Source: Nocardioides sp. cx-173
GTDB lineage: Bacteria; Actinomycetota; Actinomycetes; Propionibacteriales; Nocardioidaceae
Assembly (NCBI RefSeq): GCF_021117365.1
Contig: NZ_CP088262.1
Coordinates: 3,598,501 to 3,662,500 of the forward strand
Reading direction: 5' to 3'
DNA length: 64,000 nucleotides
Shown here: in pieces, positions 53,255-64,000 of the stretch
Layout of the letters: the number at the start of each line of letters is the position of its first letter
Position numbering within the stretch: position 1 is the first letter of the stretch
Program-made: the position numbers and the translations under genes
The notes under the pieces: generated by a model
The model's input: only the letters and a program-made list of their open reading frames with translations
What the model was told of the DNA's origin: nothing
The model's database searches: none

Positions 53255-55645
53255 TCAGGAGAGCTTGGCGAGGCGCAGCCAGGTGTCCACGACGGTGTCG
53301 GGGTTGAGCGACATGGACTCGATGCCCTGGCCCAGGAGCCACTCGGCGAGCTCGGGGTGGTCCGAGGGGCCCTGGCCGCAGATGCCGACGTACTTGCCCT
53401 GCTTCTTGCAGGCCGTGATCGCCAGCTCGAGCATGTGCAGCACGGCGGGGTCGCGCTCGTCGAAGCCCTCCGCCACCAGTGCCGAGTCGCGGTCCAGGCC
53501 CAGAGTCAGCTGGGTCATGTCGTTGGAGCCGATCGAGAAGCCGTCGAAGTACTCCAGGAACTGCTCGGCGATCACCGCGTTGGAGGGCACCTCGCACATC
53601 ATCACGACCTTGAGCCCGTTCTCGCCGCGGACCAGGCCGTGCTTGCCGAGCAGCTCGATGACCCCGCGCGCCTCGGCGAGGGTGCGCACGAACGGGATCA
53701 TCACCCAGACGTTGCTCAGCCCCATCTCGTCGCGCACGTGGCGCAGCGCCTCGCACTCCATCGCGAAGCAGTCGGCGAACTCGGCGGACAGGTAGCGCGA
53801 GGCACCCCGGTAGCCGAGCATGGGGTTCTCCTCGTGCGGCTCGTAGGCCTCGCCGCCCACGAGGTTGGCGTACTCGTTGGACTTGAAGTCCGACATCCGC
53901 ACGATGACCGGCTCGGGGGCGAACGCCGCCGCCAGCATGCTGATCCCCTCGGCGACGCGCTGCACGAAGAACTCGCGCGGGCCGGGGTACGCCGCGATGG
54001 TCTCGGTGATCCGCTCCCGCAGCGCGGGGTCGAGGCTCTCGGGATCGGCCGCCAGGTCGAGCAGGGCCTTGGGGTGGATCCCGATCTGGCGGTTGATGAT
54101 GAACTCCAGCCGCGCCAGCCCGACGCCCTTGTGGGGCAGCTGCGCGAACGAGAACGCCTGCTCGGGCGTGCCGACGTTCATCATGATCTTGACGGGGACG
54201 TCGGGCATGGCGTCCAGCTCGGTGCGCTCCACCGAGAAGTCGAGCAGGCCCTCGTAGACCAGGCCGGTGTCGCCCTCGGCGCACGAGACCGTGACCTCGC
54301 GGCCGTCGGCGAGATCACGCGTGCCCGAGCCGCTGCCGACGACCGCCGGGATGCCGAGCTCGCGCGCGATGATCGCCGCGTGGCAGGTGCGGCCGCCGCG
54401 GTTGGTGACGATGGCCGAGGCCCGCTTCATGATCGGCTCCCAGTCGGGGTCGGTCATGTCGGCGACCAGGACCTCGCCCTCCTGGAACTCGTGCATGTCC
54501 TCGATCGAGGTCATCACGCGTACGGCGCCGGCGCCGATCTTCTGCCCGATCGCGCGCCCCTCGACGAGCACCGGCCCGGAGCCCTGCATCCGGAACCGCT
54601 CCTGAGCGCCCGTGCGGCGCGACTCGACGGTCTCCGGGCGGGCCTGGAGCACGTAGAGCTGCCCGTCGACGCCGTCCTTGCCCCACTCGATGTCCATGGG
54701 CCGGCCGTAGTGCTCCTCGATCACCAGCGCGTGACGGGCGAGCTCCTGGACCTCCTCGTCGGTGAGGCTCAGCAGCCGCCGGTCGGCGGGGTCGACGTCG
54801 ACGAACTCCGTGGTGCGGCCGACCGTCGTGTCGGAGGTGTAGACCATCTTGGTGGCCTTGTCCCCGACGCCGCGCTTCAGCACGGCCGGCCGGCCGGCGC
54901 GCAGCGCGGGCTTGTAGACGTACCACTCGTCGGGGTTGACCGCGCCCTGCACGACGCCCTCGCCGAGCCCGTAGGCCGAGGTGATGAAGACCGCGTCCTG
55001 GAAGCCCGACTCGGTGTCCATCGTGAACATCACGCCCGAGGAGCCGATGTCGGAGCGCACCATACGCTGGACGCCGGCGGACAGGCCGACGTCGGCGTGG
55101 GCGAAGCCGTGGTGCACGCGGTAGGCGATCGCGCGGTCGTTGTAGAGCGAGGCGAACACCTCGCGGATCGCCAGCAGCACGGCGTCGATGCCGCGGACGT
55201 TGAGGAAGGTCTCCTGCTGCCCCGCGAACGACGCGTCGGGGAGGTCCTCGGCGGTGGCCGACGAGCGGACGGCGAACGACGCCTCCTCCCCGCCGCTCTC
55301 GGCCGCGAGCCGCTCGTACGCCGCCCGCACCTCGGCCTCGAGGTCCTCGGGGAAGGGCTGGCCGACGACCGCCTCGCGGATCTCCCGGCCGACCTCGGCC
55401 AGGCGGCGTACGTCGTCGGTGTCCAGGCCGTCGAGCAGGCCGGCGATCCGCTCGGCCAGCCCGGTGTCCCCGATGAAGCGGTGGAAGGCCTCGGCCGTCG
55501 TCGCGAAGCCGTCGGGCACCCGCACCCCGAGGTCGGTCAGGTGGGAGACCATCTCGCCGAGTGAGGCGTTCTTGCCGCCGACCTGCTCGAGGTCACCGAG
55601 GCCCAGCTCGGAGAACCAGCGGACGTTGCGGGAGGGAGTGGTCAT
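53255..55645 (-). CDS. ppsA: Phosphoenolpyruvate synthase
   Basis: A 796-residue enzyme that makes phosphoenolpyruvate from pyruvate and ATP. The N-terminal nucleotide domain contains [20 protein letters not shown]; the phosphohistidine is His422 in [19 protein letters not shown]; the C-terminal pyruvate-binding barrel ends with [20 protein letters not shown] and [16 protein letters not shown], which contains the active-site cysteine. Length is normal (E. coli PpsA 792). Its product feeds gluconeogenesis and the two PTS systems in this window. It shares an ATGA overlap with the regulatory kinase gene upstream. Confidence 0.95.
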   Translation of the reverse strand: MTTPSRNVRWFSELGLGDLEQVGGKNASLGEMVSHLTDLGVRVPDGFATTAEAFHRFIGDTGLAERIAGLLDGLDTDDVRRLAEVGREIREAVVGQPFPEDLEAEVRAAYERLAAESGGEEASFAVRSSATAEDLPDASFAGQQETFLNVRGIDAVLLAIREVFASLYNDRAIAYRVHHGFAHADVGLSAGVQRMVRSDIGSSGVMFTMDTESGFQDAVFITSAYGLGEGVVQGAVNPDEWYVYKPALRAGRPAVLKRGVGDKATKMVYTSDTTVGRTTEFVDVDPADRRLLSLTDEEVQELARHALVIEEHYGRPMDIEWGKDGVDGQLYVLQARPETVESRRTGAQERFRMQGSGPVLVEGRAIGQKIGAGAVRVMTSIEDMHEFQEGEVLVADMTDPDWEPIMKRASAIVTNRGGRTCHAAIIARELGIPAVVGSGSGTRDLADGREVTVSCAEGDTGLVYEGLLDFSVERTELDAMPDVPVKIMMNVGTPEQAFSFAQLPHKGVGLARLEFIINRQIGIHPKALLDLAADPESLDPALRERITETIAAYPGPREFFVQRVAEGISMLAAAFAPEPVIVRMSDFKSNEYANLVGGEAYEPHEENPMLGYRGASRYLSAEFADCFAMECEALRHVRDEMGLSNVWVMIPFVRTLAEARGVIELLGKHGLVRGENGLKVVMMCEVPSNAVIAEQFLEYFDGFSIGSNDMTQLTLGLDRDSALVAEGFDERDPAVLHMLELAITACKKQGKYVGICGQGPSDHPELAEWLLGQGIESMSLNPDTVVDTWLRLAKLS

Positions 55646-56526
55646 GGCTGCTCACTTCGGTGGTTGTCCCGGGCCTTGAAGCGCTGACGGCTCGGGACGC
55701 CGCCGTTCTTCTTCAGGGTCTGCAGGATGAGGGTGGAGATCTCCTCGACCGACTTGGCCGAGGAGTCGATGACAGGCACCCCGTGCGCCGCGAAGATGTC
55801 GTTCGCGCGGCGCAGCTCCCAGCGGCACTGCTCGGGGGTGGCGTAACGGGAGCCGGGGCGCCGCTCATTGCGGATCCGGCTGAGGCGGTCGACGCTGGTG
55901 GTGATGCCGAAGCACCGCTCCTTCAGGTCGCGCACCGGGCGGGGCAGCTCGGAGGACTCCAGGTCCTCGTCGACGAGGGGGTAGTTGGCGACGAACAGCC
56001 CGTGCTGCAGCGCGAGGTACATGCTGGTCGGCGTCTTGCCGCAGCGTGAGGGCGCCAGCAGAATCACGTCGGACTTGTCGAGGGCGCGCACGCTCTGGCC
56101 GTCGTCGTGCTCGATCGTGAACTCGACCGCGGCCATGCGGGTGTTGTAGCGCTTGATATCGCCGACGCCGTGCAGCCGGGACGGCTGGCGGATGCCGCGC
56201 TGGCCGAGGATCGCCTCCACGGCGTCCATGTGCATCCCGAAGAAGTCGATCAGCGGCGCCTTGGTCTTGAGCAGCTCGTTGCGGATGACGTCCTCGGCGG
56301 CGGTGGTGAACGCCAACGGGGTCACCGGCCCGTTCATCGCCTCGTCCAGGATGTCCACCACCCGCCGGGCATCCTCCACGGAGGAGATGAACGGGATCAC
56401 GGTGCGCTCGAACACCTGGTCGGGGAACTGGATGAGCAGCGCGTTGCCCATCGTCTCCGCGCTGATGCCCGTGCTGTCGGACAGAAAGAACACCGGGACC
56501 ACGCGCTCGGGCGACGGACTGCTCAC
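55642..56526 (-). CDS. PEP synthase regulatory protein (PPSR, DUF299)
   Basis: A 294-residue bifunctional ADP-dependent kinase/pyrophosphorylase that switches PEP synthase off by threonine phosphorylation and on again. The N-terminus [20 protein letters not shown] and the P-loop-like [20 protein letters not shown], then [18 protein letters not shown], are characteristic. GTG start at 56526, with GGGAGGA nearby. It is in an operon with its target ppsA (overlap of 4 bases), as in many bacteria. The large open frame on the same strand that spans 55865-60685 is a shadow. Confidence 0.92.
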   Translation of the reverse strand: MSSPSPERVVPVFFLSDSTGISAETMGNALLIQFPDQVFERTVIPFISSVEDARRVVDILDEAMNGPVTPLAFTTAAEDVIRNELLKTKAPLIDFFGMHMDAVEAILGQRGIRQPSRLHGVGDIKRYNTRMAAVEFTIEHDDGQSVRALDKSDVILLAPSRCGKTPTSMYLALQHGLFVANYPLVDEDLESSELPRPVRDLKERCFGITTSVDRLSRIRNERRPGSRYATPEQCRWELRRANDIFAAHGVPVIDSSAKSVEEISTLILQTLKKNGGVPSRQRFKARDNHRSEQP

Positions 56527-56710
56527 GTGTGCATCCTCCCATTGGTGACGCGTGATGGAGCATCGTCCCAAACCCGGCGCCTGCACGAGACACCGCCCGG
56601 ATCACGTACGGCGCACGCTCGCCGATGCAGGCACCGACCCCGACCCCGACTAGACTCCCTGAGGCCCATCGGGCCCCCTGAACCTCCACTGGAAGAGTCG
56701 CCGTACACCC

Positions 56711-58597
<1,887 letters not shown>

Positions 58598-58618
58598 CCG
58601 GTCGGTAGTCGCGACCGG

Positions 58619-60583
58619 ATGAGCGCTCCCACAGCGTCGCTCGAGACACGCCCCCGGAGCAGCCCGGCGGTCGTCGTCGCCACCCTGTCGCTGTGCGGCA
58701 TCGTGGTGTCGTTGCAGCAGACCCTGCTGCTGCCGCTCCTGCCGCTGCTGCCCGAGTACCTCGACACCACGGCGGACTCCGCGTCCTGGCTGGTGACCGC
58801 GACCCTGCTGACCGGGGCGGTCGCCACGCCGACCATCTCCCGGCTGGCCGACATGTACGGCAAGCGCCGGATGATGGCCCTGACGCTGGCGATCACCGTG
58901 CTGGGCTCGCTGCTCGGCGCCCTCAGTGACGTCCTGCCGCTGCTGATCGGCGCCCGCGCGCTCCAGGGCGTCGGCATGGCGGTGGTCCCGGTCGGCATCG
59001 CGATCATGCGCGACGAGCTGCCGCGCGAGAGGGTCCCGCTCGGCGTCGCGCTGATGAGCGCCACCCTCGCGATCGGCGCCGGCGTCGGCCTGCCGCTCTC
59101 GGGCCTGCTCGTCGAGCACCTGGACTGGCACGCCATCTTCTGGGTGACCGGCGTGGTGGGCAGCGCCCTGCTGGTGGCCGCGCTCGTCCTGCTGCCGGAG
59201 TCCCCCGTCCGCACGCGGGGCGCGTTCGACGTACGCGGCGCCGTGTTGCTCACCACGGCGCTGACCGCGATGCTGCTCGCGCTGTCCAAGGGCGCGCAGT
59301 GGGGCTGGGGCTCGCCGACCACCCTCGGCCTGGCCGTAGTCGGCCTCGCGGTGCTCGCGTTCTGGATCCCGCTCCAGCTGCGGACGCCCAGCCCCCTGGT
59401 CGACATCCGGGTCGCGCGCCGCCCCGCGGTGCTGCTGGTCAACGTCGTCTCGGTCATGGCCGGGTTCGCGATGTTCGTCAACATGCTCCTCACCACCCAG
59501 TTCCTGCAGGTCCCGAAGGAGTCCGGGTACGGCCTGGGCCTCGACACGCTGCACACCGGGCTGTGGATGGTGCCGAACGCCGCGGCGTTCGGCCTGATGG
59601 CTCCCGCCTCGGCGTGGCTGATCCGCCGGGTCGGCCCCCAGGTCACGATGATCGCCGGCGCGGCCATCATGGCGGTGACCTACGCCGCCCGGGTGTTCCT
59701 CAGCGAGAACCTCACCCAGGTCGTCATCGGCTCGGTGGTCGTCGGCGTCGGCACCGCGATGATGTACGGCGCACTGCCGACGCTGCTCATGCGCGCCGTA
59801 CCCGTGACCGAGACGGCCTCGGCCAACGGCCTCAACGTGCTGCTGCGCGCCTTCGGGACCTCGACCGCCAGCGCCACGACCGCGGCGGTCACGAGCGCGT
59901 CGGTGATCACGGTCGGAGCTCAGGTGCTGCCCAGCCAGAGCGGCCTGAACACGCTGCTGTGGCTGGCCGCCGTCGCGTCGCTCTGCGCCACGCTGATCGG
60001 CGTCCCGATGCTCCGCATGCAGGACTACGCCGAGGAGGGCGACCGCTCCGGCACGGCGGGCGCGGGACGTCCCGTGCAGGTCGTGCGCGGCCAGGTGCTC
60101 GACGCGAGCGCCCGTCCCATCCGGACCGCCGTCGTCACCGTCCTGACCCCGCAGGGAGAGCCGGTGGACTGGGGCCAGGCCGACTCCGACGGCTGGTTCA
60201 ACGCCGCGATCCCCACCGCCGCGGACTACCTGGTCGTGACCACCGCCGACGGCTGGCAGCCCCGGTCCCGGATGATGCACCTCGACCGCGAGACTCCGGT
60301 GCCGCCGATCGTCCTGCGCGACCGCCTGCGCCTCGCGGGCGTGGTCACCGACGGCGAGGGCGCGCCGGTGGTCGACGCCCTGGTCGTGCTGACCCGCCAC
60401 TCGGGTGAGGCCGTGGCCACCATCCGCACCGACCACGAGGGCCGCTACGAGATCCCTCGGCCGCCGAGCGGACGCTACGTGCTGACGGTCGCCTCCCGCG
60501 ACGGCGCCATCGGCGCCCGGCCGATCACGGTCTGGGAGGCCGCGCGCGACGTGGACCTGGTCCTGGGCACCCCGCTCGCCTGA
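58619..60583 (+). CDS. DHA2-type MFS efflux pump fused to two carboxypeptidase-regulatory-like domains
   Basis: A 654-residue protein. Residues 1-470 form a 14-helix EmrB/QacA-type drug exporter: LVTATLLTGAVATPTISRLA, RALQGVGMAVVPVGIAIMRD and LSENLTQVVIGSVVVGVGTA. Residues 480-654 form two beta-sandwich repeats like CarboxypepD_reg domains, VVRGQVLDASARPIRTAVVT and LAGVVTDGEGAPVVDALVVL, each ending in an RYVLTVAS- or YLVVTTAD-type strand. Such an extra cytoplasmic or external domain is not typical for exporters. A second DHA2 pump follows at 60735. The substrate is unknown. ATG at 58619 follows typA after 21 bases. Confidence 0.85.
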   Translation: MSAPTASLETRPRSSPAVVVATLSLCGIVVSLQQTLLLPLLPLLPEYLDTTADSASWLVTATLLTGAVATPTISRLADMYGKRRMMALTLAITVLGSLLGALSDVLPLLIGARALQGVGMAVVPVGIAIMRDELPRERVPLGVALMSATLAIGAGVGLPLSGLLVEHLDWHAIFWVTGVVGSALLVAALVLLPESPVRTRGAFDVRGAVLLTTALTAMLLALSKGAQWGWGSPTTLGLAVVGLAVLAFWIPLQLRTPSPLVDIRVARRPAVLLVNVVSVMAGFAMFVNMLLTTQFLQVPKESGYGLGLDTLHTGLWMVPNAAAFGLMAPASAWLIRRVGPQVTMIAGAAIMAVTYAARVFLSENLTQVVIGSVVVGVGTAMMYGALPTLLMRAVPVTETASANGLNVLLRAFGTSTASATTAAVTSASVITVGAQVLPSQSGLNTLLWLAAVASLCATLIGVPMLRMQDYAEEGDRSGTAGAGRPVQVVRGQVLDASARPIRTAVVTVLTPQGEPVDWGQADSDGWFNAAIPTAADYLVVTTADGWQPRSRMMHLDRETPVPPIVLRDRLRLAGVVTDGEGAPVVDALVVLTRHSGEAVATIRTDHEGRYEIPRPPSGRYVLTVASRDGAIGARPITVWEAARDVDLVLGTPLA

Positions 60584-60683
60584 GCGGCACGCGGCATCCC
60601 CTCCCCCACCTCCGGCCCCCGCTCGCCCCGCCTCGCCCCGCCCGGAGTGACGCATCTCCCATGGAGGGACGGTTGTCGTCGGC

Positions 60684-60695
60684 AACTAATTAGTT
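60684..60695 (+). promoter_or_regulatory. AACTAATTAGTT operator-like palindrome before the second DHA2 pump
   Basis: A perfect 12-base palindrome, AACTAATTAGTT, is the most AT-rich spot in its region and lies 40 bases before the likely start at 60735. MarR and TetR regulators often bind such sites at efflux genes. No regulator gene is adjacent. The palindrome also supplies -10-like TAATTA/TAGTTA sequences, so it probably overlaps the promoter. Confidence 0.5.
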
Positions 60696-60734
60696 AAGGT
60701 GAGCGTTCTGCCAGCCGCAACCCCGAGGACCTTC

Positions 60735-62162
60735 GTGACCAGCGTCTCCACCTCCGCCACGCACGCCGTGCCGGACACCGCAGGCCGCCCGGTCCTGACC
60801 GTCGCGGTCCTGTGCTTCGGCGGCATGATCACCTCGCTCACCCAGACGTTCGTGATCCCACTCCAGGGGGAGCTGCCGGTACTCCTGTCGACGTCTGCGG
60901 CCAACGCGTCCTGGGTGGTCACGGCGACCCTGCTGGCCGGCGCGGTGGCGATGCCGATCGCGGGCAGCCTGGGCGACCTGTTCGGCAAGCAGCGTGTGCT
61001 GCTGGTCAGCACCCTCATCCTGCTCGTGGGCTCGCTCGTCTGCGCCCTCTCGGACACGCTCCTGCCCATGCTGGCCGGCCGCACGCTGCAGGGGCTGTCC
61101 ATGGGCTTCGTACCGGTCGGCATCAGCCTGATCCGCGACGTCGTGCCGCCGGGGCGCACCGGCACGGCCATGGCCGCCGTGAGCGCCACCCTCGGGGTGG
61201 GCGGCTCGATCGGCCTCCCGCTGGCGGCGTGGATCGCCGACAGCTACGACTTCCACGCGCTCTTCTGGTTCTCGACCGTCCTGGCCGTCCTCGCGGCGCT
61301 GCCCGTCGCGCTCCTCATCCCGCGCGTGCCGGCCGCCCGGCGAGCCCGGCTGGACCTCGTGGGCGCGCTGGGCATCGCCGTCGGGCTGGTGGCCGTGCTC
61401 GTGGCCGTCACCAAGGGCCGCGAGTGGGGCTGGGACACCGCACGCCCGTGGTCGTTCCTCGTCGTCGGGCTCGTCGTGCTGGTGGCCTGGGGCCGATACG
61501 AGCTCGCCCACCCGGCCCCGCTCTGCGACCTCCGCGTCACCGCGCGCCGCCCGGTCCTCCTCACCAACATCGCCGCCGTGGCGATCGGCTTCGGGATGAT
61601 GGCCCAGGCGATCATCGTGCCGCAGCTGCTGCAGCTGCCCGAGCTCACCGGCCACGGCCTCGGTCAGTCGATGGTCGCCGCCGGCCTCTGGACGGCCCCC
61701 GCCGGGCTGGTCATGATGGCCTTCGCCCCGCTCTCCAGCGCCCTGATCGCGCGCTACGGCCCCCGCGTCACGCTCGCCGTCGGCGCCGCCGTGCTCGGCA
61801 GCGGCTACCTGGTCGCCGTCGCCATCCACGGCGCCCCCTGGCACCTGCTCGTCGTCTCGTGCGTGACCTCGGCCGGCGTCGGCATCGGCTACGCCGCGAT
61901 GCCCGCGCTGATCATGGACGCCGTGCCCGCCTCCGACTCCGGCGCCGCCGTCGGCGTCAACGCCCTGATGCGCTCGATCGGCACCACCACCGCCGCCGCG
62001 CTCGTCGCCAGCATCCTGGCGGCCTCGGTCACCGACGTCCACGGCTTCCCGGTGCCCTCGGAGGACGCCATGGTGGTCGGCTTCCTCATCGGCGCCGGCG
62101 CCGCCTTCCTCGGCATGGCCCTCACCCTCGCCATCCCCCGCCGCGCCGCCGCTGCGGCCTGA
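60735..62162 (+). CDS. DHA2-type MFS efflux pump
   Basis: A 475-residue 14-helix EmrB/QacA-type exporter: LLAGAVAMPIAGSLGDLFGK (motif A-like), RTLQGLSMGFVPVGISLIRD and GVGGSIGLPLAAWIADSYDF (motif C-like). It has no extra C-terminal domain, unlike its neighbour. The GTG at 60735 has GAGGA 5 bases upstream; the GTG at 60699 overlaps the AACTAATTAGTT palindrome and has no site. The two pumps share architecture but are not separated by a repeat, suggesting an older duplication. Substrate unknown. Confidence 0.87.
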   Translation: MTSVSTSATHAVPDTAGRPVLTVAVLCFGGMITSLTQTFVIPLQGELPVLLSTSAANASWVVTATLLAGAVAMPIAGSLGDLFGKQRVLLVSTLILLVGSLVCALSDTLLPMLAGRTLQGLSMGFVPVGISLIRDVVPPGRTGTAMAAVSATLGVGGSIGLPLAAWIADSYDFHALFWFSTVLAVLAALPVALLIPRVPAARRARLDLVGALGIAVGLVAVLVAVTKGREWGWDTARPWSFLVVGLVVLVAWGRYELAHPAPLCDLRVTARRPVLLTNIAAVAIGFGMMAQAIIVPQLLQLPELTGHGLGQSMVAAGLWTAPAGLVMMAFAPLSSALIARYGPRVTLAVGAAVLGSGYLVAVAIHGAPWHLLVVSCVTSAGVGIGYAAMPALIMDAVPASDSGAAVGVNALMRSIGTTTAAALVASILAASVTDVHGFPVPSEDAMVVGFLIGAGAAFLGMALTLAIPRRAAAAA

Positions 62163-62198
62163 GGCCGGCCGGCGCGTGCGGGCGCGGCGGGCGCGGCG

Positions 62199-62247
62199 GC
62201 GCGGCGCGGGCCGGCGGCGCGGCGCGGGCCGGCGGCGCGGCGCGAGC
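62199..62247. repeat. 18-base tandem repeat
   Basis: The 18-base unit GCGCGGCGCGGGCCGGCG occurs twice exactly (62199-62216, 62217-62234) plus a partial third, in a stretch made almost only of G and C. It lies just after the second efflux pump gene. No function is evident; it is a likely hot spot for slippage. Confidence 0.75.
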
Positions 62248-62256
62248 GCGGCAGCC

Positions 62257-62467
62257 GCGGCGTACCACCCGTCACGCGACCCGCGCGAAACTCACGGCTC
62301 CCGTACAAAGGTTCGTCGGGGAGCCGTGAGTTTCACCGGGCACCCGGTGAAACTCGCTCCCCCCGCAGGCGGCGTACCACCCGTCACGCGACCCGCGCGA
62401 AACTCACGGCTCCCCCACAAAGGTTCGTCGGGGAGGCGTGAGTTTCACCGGGCACCCGGTGAAACTC
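62257..62467. repeat. Intergenic palindromic repeat, copies C and D in tandem
   Basis: Two 99-base units, 62257-62355 and 62369-62467, spaced exactly 112 bases apart and differing at only a few positions. Each has a long hairpin (for example 62287-62302 with 62319-62334, arms GAAACTCACGGCTCCC) around ACAAAGGTTCGT, and ends in the palindrome TTTCACCGGG-CA-CCCGGTGAAA shared with copies A and B. The first palindrome seen in A and B is replaced by a different flank. The tandem duplication is recent. The 520-base gap between genes here also contains the operators described next. Confidence 0.85.
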
Positions 62468-62500
62468 ACTTCCCCCGTGCCCCGCAGCGCGGCATCCCCA

Positions 62501-62614
62501 TGGAAGCGCTCCCACACCCCAATCAGCCTAATTACGCCGGGGCCAGGCAGAAGGTTGTGGCGCCGGTGTGACGCATGTCATGTTGTGGACACCAAGAACA
62601 TGGAAGCGCTCTCA
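62501..62614 (+). promoter_or_regulatory. Two LacI-family (CelR/CebR-like) operators before a sugar-binding protein gene
   Basis: TGGAAGCGCTCCCA (62501-62514) and TGGAAGCGCTCTCA (62601-62614), 100 bases apart. They match the TGGGAGCGCTCCCA-type site bound by actinobacterial LacI-family repressors of cellobiose/beta-glucoside uptake (CelR, CebR). They precede the sugar-binding lipoprotein gene by 168 and 68 bases, so repression by a LacI protein, possibly with a DNA loop, is likely. Confidence 0.75.
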
Positions 62615-62681
62615 CGCCGAGGTCGCGTCCTCCCGGGTCACCCCCGATCCGCAGTCCGCACAACGGCAGGAGCGTTCCCCC

Positions 62682-64000
62682 GTGCACATCTCACCCTTCG
62701 GGCCCCGCCAGGAGCCCCGCCTACCATTCACGACCAGCACCAAGCGACGCCGGCGCCTCGCGCTCGCCGCCGCCGGTGCCCTGGTCCTCAGCCTGGGCCT
62801 CGCCGCGTGCGGCGGGGACGACGAGGCCGAGGACGGCAAGACCACCCTCACCGTCGCCACCTTCAACGAGTTCGGGTACGAGGGCCTCATCGAGGAGTAC
62901 ATGGACCTCAACCCCGACATCAAGGTCGTCCAGAAGAAGCTGGGCACCTGGGAGGAGCACCGCGACAACCTCTACACCAAGCTCGCGGCGGGGTCGGGAC
63001 TCTCCGACATCGAGGCGATCGAGGGCGACGGGATGCCGGCGATCCTCGAGGAGAAGGGCGCGTTCATCGACCTCAGCGACGAGAGCGTCGAGGGCCGGTG
63101 GCTGGACTGGAAGGTCAAGGCCGGCACCAACGCCGACGGCGAGCTCATCGGCTACGGCACGGACATCGGGCCGGAGGGCATCTGCTACCGCGCCGACCTC
63201 TTCAAGAAGGCCGGGCTGCCGACCGACCGCGAGGAGGTCGCCGCCCTGTTCGCCGACTGGGACACCTACTTCCAGACCGGCAAGGACTTCGTGGAGAAGA
63301 TGCCGGACACCGCCTGGTACGACTCGTCGAAGGGCACCAGCCAGGCGATGATCAACCAGCTCGCCTACCCGTTCGAGGACGAGGACAACAACGTCGTCGC
63401 CACCTCCAACCCCGAGGTGCGCGAGGTGTTCGACACCGTGACGTCGATGCAGGCGGACGGGCTGGCCACCAACCTCGACCAGTGGTCCCCCGACTGGGTC
63501 GCCGCCTTCCAGAACGACGGCTTCGCCACGATGGCCTGCCCCGGCTGGATGCTCGGCATCATCGAGGGCAACGCCGCGGGCGTGAAGGGCTGGGACATCG
63601 CCGACGCCTTCCCCGGCGGCGGCGGCAACTGGGGCGGCTCGTTCCTGACCGTGCCCGCCATGGGCGAGCACCAGGAGGAGGCCAAGAAGCTGGCCGAGTG
63701 GCTGACCGCCCCCGAGCAGCAGATCAAGGCCTTCGACGCCAAGTTCACCTACCCGAGCCAGGTGGACGCCCAGGAGGATCCGGTGCTGCTCGCGGCCAAG
63801 CAGCCGTTCTTCAACGACGCCCCGGTCGGGCAGATCCTGTCCAACCGCGCCGCGGCCGTGGAGCTGCAGCCCTACAAGGGTCCCAAGTACGCCGACATCA
63901 TCACGGCGTTCCAGGCGGCCATCCTCCGGGTCGACCAGGGCCAGGAGTCGCCGGACGAGGCGTGGGACTCCTTCACCGCGGACGTCGAGCGGATCGGCTG
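62682..64000 (+). CDS. ABC transporter sugar-binding lipoprotein (window end)
   Basis: At least 439 residues, open to the window edge; the last bases TG could begin a TGA stop, which would make the gene practically complete. After an Arg-rich start comes a lipoprotein signal (LALAAAGALVLSLGLAACGG, lipobox LAAC) and a family 1 extracellular solute-binding fold: TTLTVATFNEFGYEGLIEEY, WEEHRDNLYTKLAAGSGLSD, YGTDIGPEGICYRADLF, and PGGGGNWGGSFLTVPAMGEH. It should bind an oligosaccharide for an ABC permease encoded beyond the window. The GTG at 62682 follows AGGAG by nine bases. Upstream CelR/CebR-like operators suggest a beta-glucoside. Confidence 0.9.
   Translation, partial: MHISPFGPRQEPRLPFTTSTKRRRRLALAAAGALVLSLGLAACGGDDEAEDGKTTLTVATFNEFGYEGLIEEYMDLNPDIKVVQKKLGTWEEHRDNLYTKLAAGSGLSDIEAIEGDGMPAILEEKGAFIDLSDESVEGRWLDWKVKAGTNADGELIGYGTDIGPEGICYRADLFKKAGLPTDREEVAALFADWDTYFQTGKDFVEKMPDTAWYDSSKGTSQAMINQLAYPFEDEDNNVVATSNPEVREVFDTVTSMQADGLATNLDQWSPDWVAAFQNDGFATMACPGWMLGIIEGNAAGVKGWDIADAFPGGGGNWGGSFLTVPAMGEHQEEAKKLAEWLTAPEQQIKAFDAKFTYPSQVDAQEDPVLLAAKQPFFNDAPVGQILSNRAAAVELQPYKGPKYADIITAFQAAILRVDQGQESPDEAWDSFTADVERIG

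Noticed and set aside
62257..62467. Possible CRISPR array
   Set aside because: Only two long, nearly identical units with no short unique spacers and no cas genes; the units match palindromic repeats elsewhere in the window.

Overview
The window is dense, very GC-rich DNA with many GTG starts, short gaps and frequent ATGA/GTGA stop-start overlaps. Together with mshA (mycothiol), senX3-regX3, carD, PEP synthase with its regulatory kinase, and a DUF4032 gene, this points to a high-GC actinobacterium. Gene order and repeat types suggest Nocardioides or a close relative (an inference, not proven by sequence). No rRNA, insertion sequence, prophage or CRISPR array was found; there is one tRNA-Thr.

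Layout. 1-9.5 kb: a partial PLP decarboxylase, a GNAT enzyme, uracil-DNA glycosylase, a DODA-type dioxygenase, then a minus-strand block of redox enzymes (GltB-like protein plus aldo/keto reductase; GMC oxidoreductase plus semialdehyde dehydrogenase) and pyridoxal kinase. 9.5-20.7 kb: a palindromic repeat, tRNA-Thr, an MFS carrier, an SDR, an intracellular GH13 glucosidase with a DUF4032 partner, a TetR/acyl-CoA dehydrogenase pair, a membrane phosphoesterase, and rlmB-cysS. 20.7-26.6 kb: a secreted C39-like protein, a membrane sulfite-oxidase-fold enzyme, ispF, gluconate kinase and permease, and an orphan NirD.

26.7-39.8 kb is a polyol/2-oxoacid catabolic region on the plus strand: an E1alpha-E1beta-E2 dehydrogenase operon, a galactitol-type PTS (regulator, IIB, IIC, IIA), and a glucitol-type PTS (regulator, GutM, IIC, split IIBC, IIA). 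The last operon continues into an SAF-domain oxidoreductase of the type that includes DXR-like enzymes and into an intact IspD/TarI-family cytidylyltransferase. The three promoters carry similar operator-like sites, so this probably acts as one regulon. Its strangest features are a run of 25 C residues between the two halves of the split IIBC transporter and the presence of methylerythritol-phosphate-type enzymes in a PTS operon.

39.8-44.1 kb: two tandem IspD-like proteins that have lost CTP-binding residues, carD, a UbiA prenyltransferase, a lipoprotein and gpmA. 44.1-49.8 kb: phoU, diverging from senX3-regX3 with a PHO box between, then a palindromic repeat, a DMT exporter, and the mshA-ybjN pair. 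50-56.6 kb: an SDR, an Asp/Glu racemase homologue, an M4 protease fused to a putative emfourin inhibitor domain, and the PPSR-ppsA operon. 56.7-64 kb: typA, two DHA2 efflux pumps (one with an extra C-terminal domain pair), duplicated palindromic repeats, two CelR/CebR-like operators, and a sugar-binding lipoprotein running to the window edge.

Metabolically, PEP synthase and its regulator could replenish the PEP used by the two PTS systems. The classical actinobacterial neighbourhood carD-ispD-ispF-cysS-rlmB is broken up here, with the polyol region lying between ispF and carD.
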